A stretch of DNA of 6,548 nt from Microbacteriaceae bacterium (lineage in GTDB: Bacteria; Actinomycetota; Actinomycetes; Actinomycetales; Microbacteriaceae), in contig JAODAU010000437.1 of the NCBI GenBank assembly GCA_025463615.1, positions 1 through 6,548 on the forward strand, read 5' to 3'. Position 1 is the first letter of the stretch; each line of letters starts with the position of its first letter. The notes under the pieces are model-generated. The model searched no databases and had not been told where the DNA came from. It was given only the letters and a program-made list of their open reading frames with translations. Positions 1-4,781 of the stretch are shown piece after piece. Position numbers and translations under genes: made by a program.

Positions 1-235
1 CGGCCGCGCGCTCCCGCGCCAGCCGGGCCAGGTACTGCTCGGTACGGTGCGCCCGGCGTTCGCGGCTCGCGACCTCGAGGGGCCGGCGGCCCCACTTGAT
101 CAGCGCGACGCCGAGGTGCATGGCGGCGCGGTCCCCCAGGGCGACCCTGCGCACGACGACGGCCTCGACAGTCGTGGGTGAATGGGTGGTGCGAGCGACC
201 TCGGTGCTCGCGGTGTGCTTCATCGTGGCGTTCAC
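1..235 (-). CDS. hypothetical small basic protein, C-terminus outside the window
   Basis: I do not recognise this family. The first 78 codons are visible; the reading frame stays open to the left edge. I chose the GTG start at 235 because an AGGAAG ribosome binding site lies 9 nt upstream. An in-frame ATG at 223 is the alternative, but it would put that site 21 nt away. The N-terminus (about 1-25) is Thr/Ser/Val-rich and probably flexible. Residues 38-52 hold a short hydrophobic patch with the motif ALIKWGRRP, and residues 53-78 are Arg/Glu/Ala-rich and likely helical, possibly a coiled coil. There is no signal peptide and no full membrane segment. It reads away from the mini-ORF at 425-496, which lies 189 bp upstream on the same strand and could be its leader. 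Function is unknown; that it is a gene rests on the ribosome binding site, codon bias and open frame. Confidence 0.6.
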   Translation of the reverse strand, partial: MNATMKHTASTEVARTTHSPTTVEAVVVRRVALGDRAAMHLGVALIKWGRRPLEVASRERRAHRTEQYLARLARERAA

Positions 236-301
236 GATAGTTTTCTTCCTCACTGCTGGCGACCCGCGGGCATGCCTGTAGACGGCCGGGGGTCGACGGA
301 T

Positions 302-318
302 GCCGCTTCGTGAGCGGC
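302..318. repeat. hairpin dyad GCCGCT-N5-AGCGGC
   Basis: This is a perfect 6-bp stem (302-307 with 313-318) around a 5-nt loop. It lies between the mini-ORF and the start of the leftmost gene on the minus strand. There is no T-tract on either side, so a standard intrinsic terminator is not supported. It could be an attenuator or processing hairpin in a leader RNA, or chance in GC-rich DNA. Confidence 0.35.
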
Positions 319-324
319 GGGATG

Positions 325-337
325 TGACGACACGTCA
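325..337. repeat. 13-bp dyad TGACG-ACA-CGTCA
   Basis: Perfect 5-bp half-sites surround a 3-nt centre, seven bases from the neighbouring hairpin. The short symmetric half-sites look like an operator for a dimeric regulator, but no promoter element is recognisable close to it. Significance is uncertain. Confidence 0.3.
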
Positions 338-424
338 TCGACGGTCGTGTGGGGTGGGATCCACTGAGGGATCGGGCTCCGAGAGCGTCACCACCGCTGG
401 ACGGGTGGCAGAACCTGCTACTCG

Positions 425-496
425 TTACGCGGTGAGGACGCCGACGAAGCCGGCGGTGCGATTACGGCGGATTGCCGTCTTGATCTGAATGAACAC
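425..496 (-). CDS. candidate 23-aa peptide / leader ORF
   Basis: A GTG start at 496 follows the ribosome binding site GAAAGGAG (503-510) with a 6-nt gap. This is the strongest such site in the left part of the window. The frame runs 23 codons to TAA (425-427). The peptide begins MFIQIKTAIRRNRT and ends in a short hydrophobic GFVGVLTA tail, giving a basic middle and no repeated residue of the kind seen in amino-acid attenuators. A plausible promoter lies just upstream (529-558). It could be a regulatory leader peptide for the minus-strand gene starting at 235 or an independent small protein. I do not recognise the sequence. The evidence is the ribosome binding site, promoter spacing and clean stop; conservation is untested. 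Confidence 0.4.
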   Translation of the reverse strand: MFIQIKTAIRRNRTAGFVGVLTA

Positions 497-576
497 GCTG
501 GACTCCTTTCGTCTGTTGGCGTCTAAGTACCGTAGCGAGACTCACAGCTAATTCGCAAGGTCGAATCCAGCGTGTT
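492..576. repeat. 11-bp inverted repeat (492-502 / 566-576) bracketing a promoter
   Basis: The arm AACACGCTGGA at 492-502 is repeated exactly in inverse at 566-576 (TCCAGCGTGTT). With one mismatch the match extends to 14 bp. The 63-bp interval contains the candidate promoter and ribosome binding site of the mini-ORF. The inner arm covers the GTG start and the gap after the ribosome binding site; the outer arm lies upstream of the -35. Paired operators, an RNA hairpin in a longer transcript, or an invertible segment are all possible readings. Confidence 0.55.
529..558 (-). promoter_or_regulatory. candidate promoter for the mini-ORF
   Basis: On the minus strand TTGCGA (558-553) and TACGGT (534-529) are separated by 18 nt. 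The -10 fits the actinobacterial TANNNT pattern. A purine start near 522-524 would give a 5' leader of about 26 nt, ending at the GAAAGGAG ribosome binding site of the 23-codon ORF. Prediction by eye only. Confidence 0.4.
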
Positions 577-612
577 GCAGAAATGAGACGAAGTTCGGCG
601 CTTTCGCGTCAC

Positions 613-870
613 TCAGCGGCGCCAGCGGCTGGGTCCGGGGCGGTCGCGGTAAAGGCGGATGGAGAGCGCAGTGATCGCTGCCACGAAGAGCAGAAGCATG
701 ACGACGGCGACGGCGATCCAGCCGTGACGCCACAGATAGCGTGCGAATGGCACGAACACAAGAGTGGCGAACGCCGCGTTGACGGCCATCATCGCGCGCT
801 GTCCGCGGAACTGATGCTCCCGCAGCGCGGCGATGTCATCCGCGGTGTCGTACTCGCGAGGCTCGCTCAT
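613..870 (-). CDS. small two-helix membrane protein, hypothetical
   Basis: The protein is 85 aa and not of a family I can name. Residues 1-24 form an acidic, polar N-terminus (SEPREYDTADD). Residues about 27-47 and 51-73 are two hydrophobic membrane helices separated by a short RHGW turn, and residues 74-85 form a strongly basic, Arg-rich tail. By the positive-inside rule the tail is probably cytoplasmic. I chose the ATG at 870. An in-frame ATG 7 codons upstream is possible, but the 870 start sits 6 nt after a hexamer at 877-882 that is 17 nt from a TTGACC box (900-905), matching the leaderless layout seen at other genes here. The longer open frame that runs through it to position 2271 is antisense to the oxidoreductase gene and is not real. 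It is divergent from the ABM gene. Likely an integral membrane protein of unknown role. Confidence 0.7.
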   Translation of the reverse strand: MSEPREYDTADDIAALREHQFRGQRAMMAVNAAFATLVFVPFARYLWRHGWIAVAVVMLLLFVAAITALSIRLYRDRPGPSRWRR

Positions 871-876
871 GCACCC

Positions 877-905
877 AATGGTCCTCGTCATCGCGCGGCG
901 GTCAA
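877..905 (-). promoter_or_regulatory. candidate promoter for the small membrane protein
   Basis: TTGACC (905-900) is a good -35, followed by a 17-nt gap to ACCATT (882-877), a poor -10. Six bases then precede the ATG at 870, implying a leaderless or nearly leaderless mRNA. The -10 matches the consensus weakly, so confidence is low. Confidence 0.25.
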
Positions 906-953
906 TGGTCAGTTGTTGCGGGTCAACGAACCAAACACGCGCACCTACTGACC
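900..953. repeat. cluster of GGTCA half-sites in the divergent intergenic region
   Basis: GGTCA occurs at 900-904, 907-911 and 921-925, and in inverse (TGACC) at 949-953. All lie within the 111 bp separating the two divergent starts at 870 and 982. The offsets between first bases are 7, 14 and 28. Two copies overlap the predicted -35 boxes (900-905 for the left gene, 948-953 for the right gene), so a protein bound here could affect both promoters. May be coincidental. Confidence 0.3.
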
Positions 954-975
954 AAAAGTCTCTTCGGCGTAGCCT
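948..975 (+). promoter_or_regulatory. leaderless-type promoter of the ABM gene / F420 operon
   Basis: CTGACC (948-953) and TAGCCT (970-975) are separated by 16 nt. The -10 fits TANNNT and ends 6 nt before the ATG at 982, so transcription probably begins at or next to the A of the start codon. This is the common leaderless arrangement in actinobacteria. There is no purine-rich ribosome binding site, which agrees. It may drive the whole run to 4694. Confidence 0.5.
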
Positions 976-981
976 GTGGGC

Positions 982-1263
982 ATGGCCATCACCTCGCTCC
1001 TCGACCTGCGCATCAAGCCCGAGCTCGTGGGGGATGCCCCCGACATCATCGACGACGTGCTCGTCGTCACCCGCGCCTTCGACGGCAACCTCGGCGTGGA
1101 GGTGGTCACTGATGTCGACGACCCGACCCACGTGCTGCTGATCGAGCACTGGGCGACCCTCGAGGCGGATGACGCGTACCGCGCGTTCCGCGCCGGCGAC
1201 GGCCCGAGCCGGCTCGGGCCGATCCTCGCGGCCCCGCCGACCCTCACGAGGTTCAGCGACTGA
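982..1263 (+). CDS. ABM-domain (antibiotic biosynthesis monooxygenase-like) small protein
   Basis: This 93-aa protein has the size and pattern of the dimeric alpha/beta-barrel ABM family. It starts with a beta strand (ITSLLDLRIKPE), then helix 1 (about 14-30, with the ARAF-like TRAFDGNLGVEV turn near 30-42), a strand VLLIEHW (about 50-57) followed by ATLEADDAYRAFRA, and a C-terminal strand ending LTRFSD. In that family the HVLLIEHW-type strand followed by a helix is diagnostic. Members include cofactor-free oxygenases and many of unknown substrate, so the reaction is not assignable. I chose ATG 982 over GTG 976 because the -10 box ends 6 nt before 982. The gene ends 24 nt before the oxidoreductase gene and is probably co-transcribed with it, suggesting a redox or small-molecule role linked to F420. 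Confidence 0.75.
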   Translation: MAITSLLDLRIKPELVGDAPDIIDDVLVVTRAFDGNLGVEVVTDVDDPTHVLLIEHWATLEADDAYRAFRAGDGPSRLGPILAAPPTLTRFSD

Positions 1264-1275
1264 CGCGCTGAGCGG

Positions 1276-1281
1276 GAGAAT
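1276..1281 (+). promoter_or_regulatory. possible internal -10 box (GAGAAT) before the oxidoreductase gene
   Basis: GAGAAT sits exactly 6 nt before the ATG at 1288, the same spacing as the TAGCCT and TACGAT boxes ahead of the starts at 982 and 5833. No -35 is recognisable. The same bases include GGGAGA, a fair ribosome binding site 8-9 nt from the start, so the element may simply be a translation signal. Confidence 0.25.
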
Positions 1282-1287
1282 GGACGC

Positions 1288-2295
1288 ATGCCCTCCCGCG
1301 CCGCGCACATCGGATACGCCGCGATGCTGGAGGCGTTCCACCCCACCGAGGCCATCGCGCTGAGCGCGTTCGCCGAGGCGAATGGCTTCACGGGCGTCAT
1401 GGCGGCGGACCGGTTCCAGCCGTGGGTGCCGCGGCAGGGGCAGGCGTCGTTCGTGTGGAACGTGCTGGGCGCGCTCGGGCAGGTGACCGCGGGAGACCTG
1501 GGGACGGGGGTCTCCGTGCCGACCTTCCGCTGGCATCCGGCCATGGTCGCGCAGGCGAGCGCCACGCTCGCCGCCATGTATCCCGGCCGGCACTGGCTCG
1601 GAATCGGCGCGGGGGAGGCCATCGACGAGCACGTCACCGGCGCGTACTGGCCCGAGACGTCGGAGCGCATCAACCGCATGTTCGAGGCGATCGAGGTGAT
1701 CACCAAGCTGTTCTCCGGCTCGCTCGCGGGCCGCGACGTGAAGCACGCGGGCACGTTCTTCAAGCTCGAGTCGACCCGGCTCTGGACGATGCCGGATGCC
1801 GCCCCTCCCGTGCTCGTCGCCACCGCCGGCCCCGTCACGGCCAAGCGCGCCGGGCGGTCGGTGGACGGCCTCATCGTCGACGGTGCCCCCTTCGACAAGA
1901 TCGCCGGGCTGCTCGACCGCTTCCGCGAGGGCGCCCGCGAGGTGGGCAAGGACCCGTCGCGCGCGCTCAACGTGCTGCGCCTGCACGTGAGCTGGGCCGG
2001 CACGCAGCCCGAGGCGATGACCAACGCGCTCACGGAGTGGCCCAACGGCGGCATGCGGTTCCCGCGCAGCGACATCCGCTCGCCGTTCGAGTTCGAGCAG
2101 CTCGCGCGCCTGGTGCGCCCCGAGGACTTCGAGGGCAGGATGCTGGTGAGCGACGACCTCGACGCCCACCGCGCGCACATCCAGCGCTACCTCGACCTCG
2201 GGTTTGACCGCGTCTACCTGCACAACGCCGGTCGCAACCAGCGCGAGTTCCTCGAGGCGTTCGGGCGCCACGTGCTGCCTAAGCTTGTCGTGTGA
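1288..2295 (+). CDS. LLM-class F420-dependent oxidoreductase, FGD-like
   Basis: This 335-aa protein is a TIM-barrel flavin/F420 oxidoreductase of the luciferase-like monooxygenase superfamily, closest to the F420-dependent glucose-6-phosphate dehydrogenase (FGD) group. Its length matches FGD (about 336). Visible hallmarks are the ADRFQPW loop (40-46), QGQASFVW (50-57), [14 protein letters not shown] (72-85), and the [15 protein letters not shown] segment (104-118), whose Glu110 aligns with FGD Glu109. Asp41 and Trp46 align with FGD Asp39 and Trp44. The FGD catalytic His40 is Arg42 here, and the region of the phosphate-binding lysine near 198 of FGD is shorter, so glucose-6-phosphate is unlikely to be its substrate. 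Expected role: cytosolic hydride transfer to or from F420 on an unknown substrate. The stop TGA overlaps the cofE ATG by one base, coupling it to cofactor synthesis. Confidence 0.88.
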   Translation: MPSRAAHIGYAAMLEAFHPTEAIALSAFAEANGFTGVMAADRFQPWVPRQGQASFVWNVLGALGQVTAGDLGTGVSVPTFRWHPAMVAQASATLAAMYPGRHWLGIGAGEAIDEHVTGAYWPETSERINRMFEAIEVITKLFSGSLAGRDVKHAGTFFKLESTRLWTMPDAAPPVLVATAGPVTAKRAGRSVDGLIVDGAPFDKIAGLLDRFREGAREVGKDPSRALNVLRLHVSWAGTQPEAMTNALTEWPNGGMRFPRSDIRSPFEFEQLARLVRPEDFEGRMLVSDDLDAHRAHIQRYLDLGFDRVYLHNAGRNQREFLEAFGRHVLPKLVV

Positions 2296-3041
2296 TGCTC
2301 ACCGTCTTCGCCCTGGAGGGCATCCCCGAGATCGCGCCCGGCGACGACCTCACCGCGCTCATCGGCGACGCCGCCGAGGGGCTGCTGCGGGAGGGCGACA
2401 TCCTCGCCGTCACCAGCAAGATCGTCTCCAAAGCCGAGGGCCGCATCATCGCGGCCGAGGACCGCGAGCAGGCGATCACCGACGAGACCGTGCGCGTCGT
2501 GGCGACCCGGCCGCACCCGGGCGGCGTCACCCGCATCGTGGAGAACCGGCTCGGCATCGTGGCCGCGGCCGCCGGCGTGGATGCCTCCAACACCCCCCAC
2601 GGCACCGTGCTGCTTCTTCCGCTCGACCCCGACGCCTCCGCAGCTCGCCTCCGCGCCGGCCTGAGCCGGCGCTTCGGCCTCCGGCTGGGAGTGATCGTCA
2701 CCGACACGCTCGGGCGCGCCTGGCGCGAGGGCCAGACCGACGTCGCGATCGGCGCGAGCGGGGTGCGCCCGCTCGACGACCTGCGCGGCACGCTCGACAC
2801 CCAGGGCCGCACGCTCGACGTCACGGCGCCGGCGGTCGGTGACGAGATCGCCTCCGCGGCGGACCTCGTCAAGCGCAAGAGCGCGGGGCTGCCGGTCGCC
2901 GTAGTGCGCGGGCTCGACCACCTGCTCGCCGAGGATGCCCCGGGTGCCCGGGTGCTCATCCGCGCGGCCGAGAAGGACATGTTCCGCCTCGGCGCAGACG
3001 AGGCGTACGCGGCAGGGCTCGAGGCGGGCCGCAATGGTTAA
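2295..3041 (+). CDS. cofE: coenzyme F420-0:L-glutamate ligase
   Basis: CofE (equivalent to the N-terminal half of actinobacterial FbiB) uses GTP to attach L-glutamate residues to F420-0, making the poly-gamma-glutamate tail. The 248-aa product shows the family's signature segments: the start strand with EGIPEI (8-13), [16 protein letters not shown] (35-50), the SNTPHG and LLPLDPD region (98-113), the metal/nucleotide motif [17 protein letters not shown] (137-153), then the [15 protein letters not shown] stretch (182-196) and PVAVVRGL (200-207). I chose ATG 2295 because TGATG overlaps the previous stop; an in-frame GTG at 2292 would add one residue. The length fits a stand-alone CofE, so the FMN-binding reductase domain found at the C-terminus of mycobacterial FbiB is absent. 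The 3' end overlaps cofC by 8 nt. Confidence 0.93.
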   Translation: MLTVFALEGIPEIAPGDDLTALIGDAAEGLLREGDILAVTSKIVSKAEGRIIAAEDREQAITDETVRVVATRPHPGGVTRIVENRLGIVAAAAGVDASNTPHGTVLLLPLDPDASAARLRAGLSRRFGLRLGVIVTDTLGRAWREGQTDVAIGASGVRPLDDLRGTLDTQGRTLDVTAPAVGDEIASAADLVKRKSAGLPVAVVRGLDHLLAEDAPGARVLIRAAEKDMFRLGADEAYAAGLEAGRNG

Positions 3042-3738
3042 GGCCTACGGCGGCGAGGGCGAGAACCGCCCGCCCACCACGACCGGCCTGCGCAAGACCG
3101 GCAAACCGCACCCGGACACGCACGAGCCCGCGCCGACCACGGAGTGGGTCGTCGTGATCCCGGTGAAGGGCACCTCCAGCGCGAAGAGCCGCTTCGGCCC
3201 GGGCGACCACACCGCGCTCGCGCTCGCCATCGCGCTCGACACCGTGGAGGCGGCGCTCGCCACCCCGTCGGTGAGCGGGGTGCTCGTGGTGACGTCGGCC
3301 GCGGCATCCACCGTGTTCGACGAGACGGAGGCGCTGGTGCTCATCGAGGACGAGCCGCACGGACTCGCCGAGGCAGTCGCGCAGGGGGTCGAGACCGCCG
3401 TGGCGATGGGCGCGGCCGGCCGCGGCGTCGCCGTGCTGCTCGGCGACCTGCCCGCGCTCACCCCGGCCGAGCTGGCCGAGGCTCTCGACCTGGCCCGATC
3501 CACGGACCTCGCCATGGTCGCGGATGCCGCCGGCACCGGCACCACGCTGATCACTGCCGCAGACGGCGCAACACACCGACCCCTGTTCGGCGCAGGGTCG
3601 GCCGAGGCCCATCGTGCCGCCGGTTACCTCCCGCTGGACGTCCCCGCCCGCTCCGGCCTGCGCACCGACGTCGACACGCTCGAGGAGCTCGTCGACCTCG
3701 ACGGGCGCCTCGGCCCGCACACGGCCGCCGAACGCTAG
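3034..3738 (+). CDS. cofC: 2-phospholactate / PEP guanylyltransferase
   Basis: CofC (FbiD in mycobacteria) condenses GTP with 2-phospho-L-lactate or phosphoenolpyruvate to give the activated intermediate that CofD/FbiA joins to Fo. The fold is a nucleotidyltransferase. The 234-aa product shows the first strand and P-loop-like [17 protein letters not shown] (38-54), [13 protein letters not shown] (106-118), the GDLPALTP metal/nucleotide motif (137-144), [17 protein letters not shown] (181-197) and the terminal [11 protein letters not shown] (209-219), all in family order. I chose ATG 3034 for its GAGG ribosome binding site 9 nt upstream and its ATGGTTAA overlap with the cofE stop. This start gives a 37-residue Pro/Thr/Lys-rich extension ahead of the usual domain. 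An in-frame GTG at 3154 would remove it but would cut the first strand. The stop TAG overlaps the next GTG. Confidence 0.9.
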   Translation: MVKAYGGEGENRPPTTTGLRKTGKPHPDTHEPAPTTEWVVVIPVKGTSSAKSRFGPGDHTALALAIALDTVEAALATPSVSGVLVVTSAAASTVFDETEALVLIEDEPHGLAEAVAQGVETAVAMGAAGRGVAVLLGDLPALTPAELAEALDLARSTDLAMVADAAGTGTTLITAADGATHRPLFGAGSAEAHRAAGYLPLDVPARSGLRTDVDTLEELVDLDGRLGPHTAAER

Positions 3739-4418
3739 TGGCCGCGCCCCGCCTGCACCGCGTCGCCGTGCTCGTGCTGGAGGGCGCGAAGCCGCTGGAC
3801 GTGGGCATCCCGGCGCAGGTGTTCACCACGCGCGCGAGCATGCCGTACGAGGTGCGGGTGTGCGGCGCGGCCGCTGGCATCGTCACGGGCGGTGACGGGC
3901 TGGCGTACCAGGTCTCCTACGGGCTGGAGGCGCTCGAGTGGGCCGACATCGTGTTCATCCCGGGGCAGCGCTTCCCCGATCGCGAGGACCCGCCGGCCGA
4001 GGTTCTCGCGGCGCTCATTGCTGCGCACGCCCGCGGTGCCCGGCTCGCCGCGATCTCCACGGGCGCGTTCGCGCTCGCCGCGACCGGCCTGCTCGACCGG
4101 AAGCGCGCGACGACGCACTGGCACTACACGCGGGCGCTCGCGGAGAAATACCCGCGGGTCACGGTCGACGAGAACGTGCTGTTCGTGGACGAGGGCGACG
4201 TGCTCACGTCGGCGGGGGCGGCATCCGGAATCGACCTGTGCCTGCACATCCTGCGCGGCGACCTCGGCGTCGCGGGCTCGAACCACGCGGCGCGGCGGCT
4301 CGTCGCGGCGCCGTACCGGAGCGGTGGGCAGGCGCAGTACGTGCCGCGCAGCGTGCCGGAGCCGCTGGGGGAGCGGTTCGCCGCGACCCGCGAGTGGGCG
4401 TTGCACCGGCTGGGGTAG
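3738..4418 (+). CDS. DJ-1/PfpI-like domain half of the broken regulator
   Basis: This is the part that would be translated normally: 226 aa from GTG 3738 (TAGTG overlap with cofC) to TAG 4416. Visible are the first strand VAVLVLEGAKPLDVG (9-23), the strand ADIVFIPGQ (69-77), the nucleophile-elbow segment AAISTGAFALAATGLL (104-119), RATTHWHYTRALAEKYP (123-139), the strand VDENVLFVDEGDVLTSAG (143-160), and GIDLCLHILRGDLG (164-177). In many relatives the elbow reads C-T-G-A-F; here it is S-T-G-A-F (Ser107), so a cysteine chemistry is not expected and the domain more likely senses a ligand or mediates dimerisation. Without the downstream part it has no DNA-binding domain. Lower confidence reflects doubt that it acts on its own. 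Confidence 0.6.
   Translation: MAAPRLHRVAVLVLEGAKPLDVGIPAQVFTTRASMPYEVRVCGAAAGIVTGGDGLAYQVSYGLEALEWADIVFIPGQRFPDREDPPAEVLAALIAAHARGARLAAISTGAFALAATGLLDRKRATTHWHYTRALAEKYPRVTVDENVLFVDEGDVLTSAGAASGIDLCLHILRGDLGVAGSNHAARRLVAAPYRSGGQAQYVPRSVPEPLGERFAATREWALHRLG
4416..4418 (+). other. in-frame amber codon between regulator domains
   Basis: TAG follows CTG GGG and precedes CCG CTC, exactly where the linker enters the first helix of the helix-turn-helix domain. Reversion of base 4416 from T to G would restore Glu. No obvious read-through context or downstream structure is seen. Confidence 0.85.
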
Positions 4419-4454
4419 CCGCTCACGCTCGAGGCCCTCGCACGGAACGCCGCG

Positions 4455-4694
4455 GTGTCGCCGCGCACCTTCTCGCGCCGCTTCGTGGAGGACACCGGCT
4501 ACACGCCCATGCAGTGGGTCATGCGCGCCCGCATCGACGTGGCGCGCGAGCTGCTGGAACGCTCGCAGCTCAGCGTGGAGCAGATCGCGGCGGATGTCGG
4601 CCTCGGCACGGGCGCGAACCTGCGCCAGCACTTCCAGCACATCCTGGGCACCACCCCGAGCGAGTACAGGAGCACCTTCACGGGCGGGGAGTAG
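4455..4694 (+). CDS. AraC-type HTH remnant downstream of the amber codon
   Basis: The open frame after the stop encodes PLTLEALARNAAVSPRTFSRRF (first helix-turn-helix; the recognition part is SPRTFSRRF) and then LSVEQIAADVGLGTGANLRQHF (second), ending SEYRSTF as in AraC/XylS proteins. The coordinates start at GTG 4455, the first in-frame start codon, giving 79 aa. This lacks the first 12 residues of the domain, including part of helix 1. There is no convincing ribosome binding site before 4455, so separate translation is doubtful. It is more likely the tail of the interrupted regulator. If made, it would be a bare DNA-binding fragment. Confidence 0.3.
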   Translation: MSPRTFSRRFVEDTGYTPMQWVMRARIDVARELLERSQLSVEQIAADVGLGTGANLRQHFQHILGTTPSEYRSTFTGGE

Positions 4695-4735
4695 TGCTGG
4701 CGCGATCCTTTCGAACCATGGCGTGCGCGCCGCTG

Positions 4736-4749
4736 TCGCGACGTCGCGA
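4736..4749. promoter_or_regulatory. perfect 14-bp palindrome TCGCGACGTCGCGA upstream of gap
   Basis: The two halves are exactly symmetric, and the site lies 41 bp before the gap start in a 96-bp intergenic region. Its size and symmetry fit an operator for a dimeric repressor or activator. No T-tract follows, so it is not a normal terminator for the preceding regulator. I could not place a convincing -10/-35 pair in this region. Confidence 0.45.
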
Positions 4750-4775
4750 AGCGAGCGAACCTGAGGGGGCAAACG

Positions 4776-4781
4776 AAAGGA
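4776..4781 (+). promoter_or_regulatory. ribosome binding site of gap
   Basis: AAAGGA lies 9 nt before the ATG at 4791 and fixes that start. It is among the clearest ribosome binding sites in the window, in contrast to the leaderless-type genes, and suggests strong translation of gap. Confidence 0.75.

Larger units (their letters stand above)
236..612. other. 377-bp stretch without a conventional gene
   Basis: No protein of ordinary length is supported here on either strand. Open frames on the plus strand (about 96-281 and 300-488) give Arg/Thr/Pro-rich products without domains and lack ribosome binding sites, so I treat them as chance. What the stretch does hold, all readable on the minus strand, is a 23-codon ORF with a strong ribosome binding site (425-496), a candidate promoter (529-558), an inverted repeat around that promoter (492-502 and 566-576), a hairpin (302-318) and a small dyad (325-337). 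The base composition is somewhat less GC-rich around 480-600 than in the flanking genes, which fits a regulatory region. Confidence 0.6.
3738..4694 (+). pseudogene. GlxA/FtrA-family transcriptional regulator interrupted by an in-frame TAG
   Basis: Read through one stop codon, this is a complete 318-codon member of the DJ-1/PfpI-AraC regulator family, whose members are usually about 310-330 residues. Residues 1-190 are the DJ-1-like domain and 228-318 the AraC-type double helix-turn-helix domain. They lie in the same frame with nothing missing between them. The stop (codon 227, bases 4416-4418) falls in HRLG-stop-PLTLEALA, where relatives usually carry a charged or polar residue such as Glu. 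A single G-to-T change of GAG would explain it. No other stop or frameshift is present and codon bias remains normal on both sides, so the event is recent, is a sequencing error, or marks a real split into two polypeptides. The gene starts as GTG overlapping the cofC stop and is probably the last member of the F420 operon. Confidence 0.75.
4706..4781 (+). promoter_or_regulatory. inverted repeat that could mask the gap ribosome binding site
   Basis: TCCTTTCG (4706-4713) is the exact inverse of CGAAAGGA (4774-4781), and the latter contains the AAAGGA ribosome binding site of gap. In a transcript starting upstream of 4706 these arms could pair and hide the site. The perfect palindrome at 4736-4749 would form an inner hairpin. 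An 8-bp match over this span could arise by chance, so this is a candidate only. Confidence 0.35.

Noticed and set aside
96..488. Two plus-strand open frames of about 61-62 codons
   Set aside because: No ribosome binding sites. One is antisense to the leftmost gene and the other is antisense to the mini-ORF region; both have low-complexity products.
503..565. An invertible promoter switch between the 11-bp arms
   Set aside because: After inversion the promoter would read into a four-codon frame, and no recombinase gene is present. I kept the inverted repeat but not this interpretation as a feature.
613..2271. A 552-codon open frame on the minus strand
   Set aside because: Most of it is antisense to the oxidoreductase and ABM genes and has the His/Arg/Gly/Val-rich composition of a GC-rich shadow frame. 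Only its last 85 codons (613-870) form a sensible membrane protein.
1288..2295. Naming the oxidoreductase fgd (glucose-6-phosphate dehydrogenase)
   Set aside because: The catalytic His is replaced by Arg and the phosphate-binding loop differs, so only the family-level name is supported.
3144..3737. Upstream extension of the regulator reading frame inside cofC
   Set aside because: The extended part is Arg/Gly-rich and in another frame of cofC. The DJ-1 domain begins just after GTG 3738.
4416..4418. The TAG as a pyrrolysine codon or programmed read-through site
   Set aside because: No downstream insertion-like structure or read-through context is visible, and the family normally has an ordinary residue here. 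Mutation or sequencing error is simpler.
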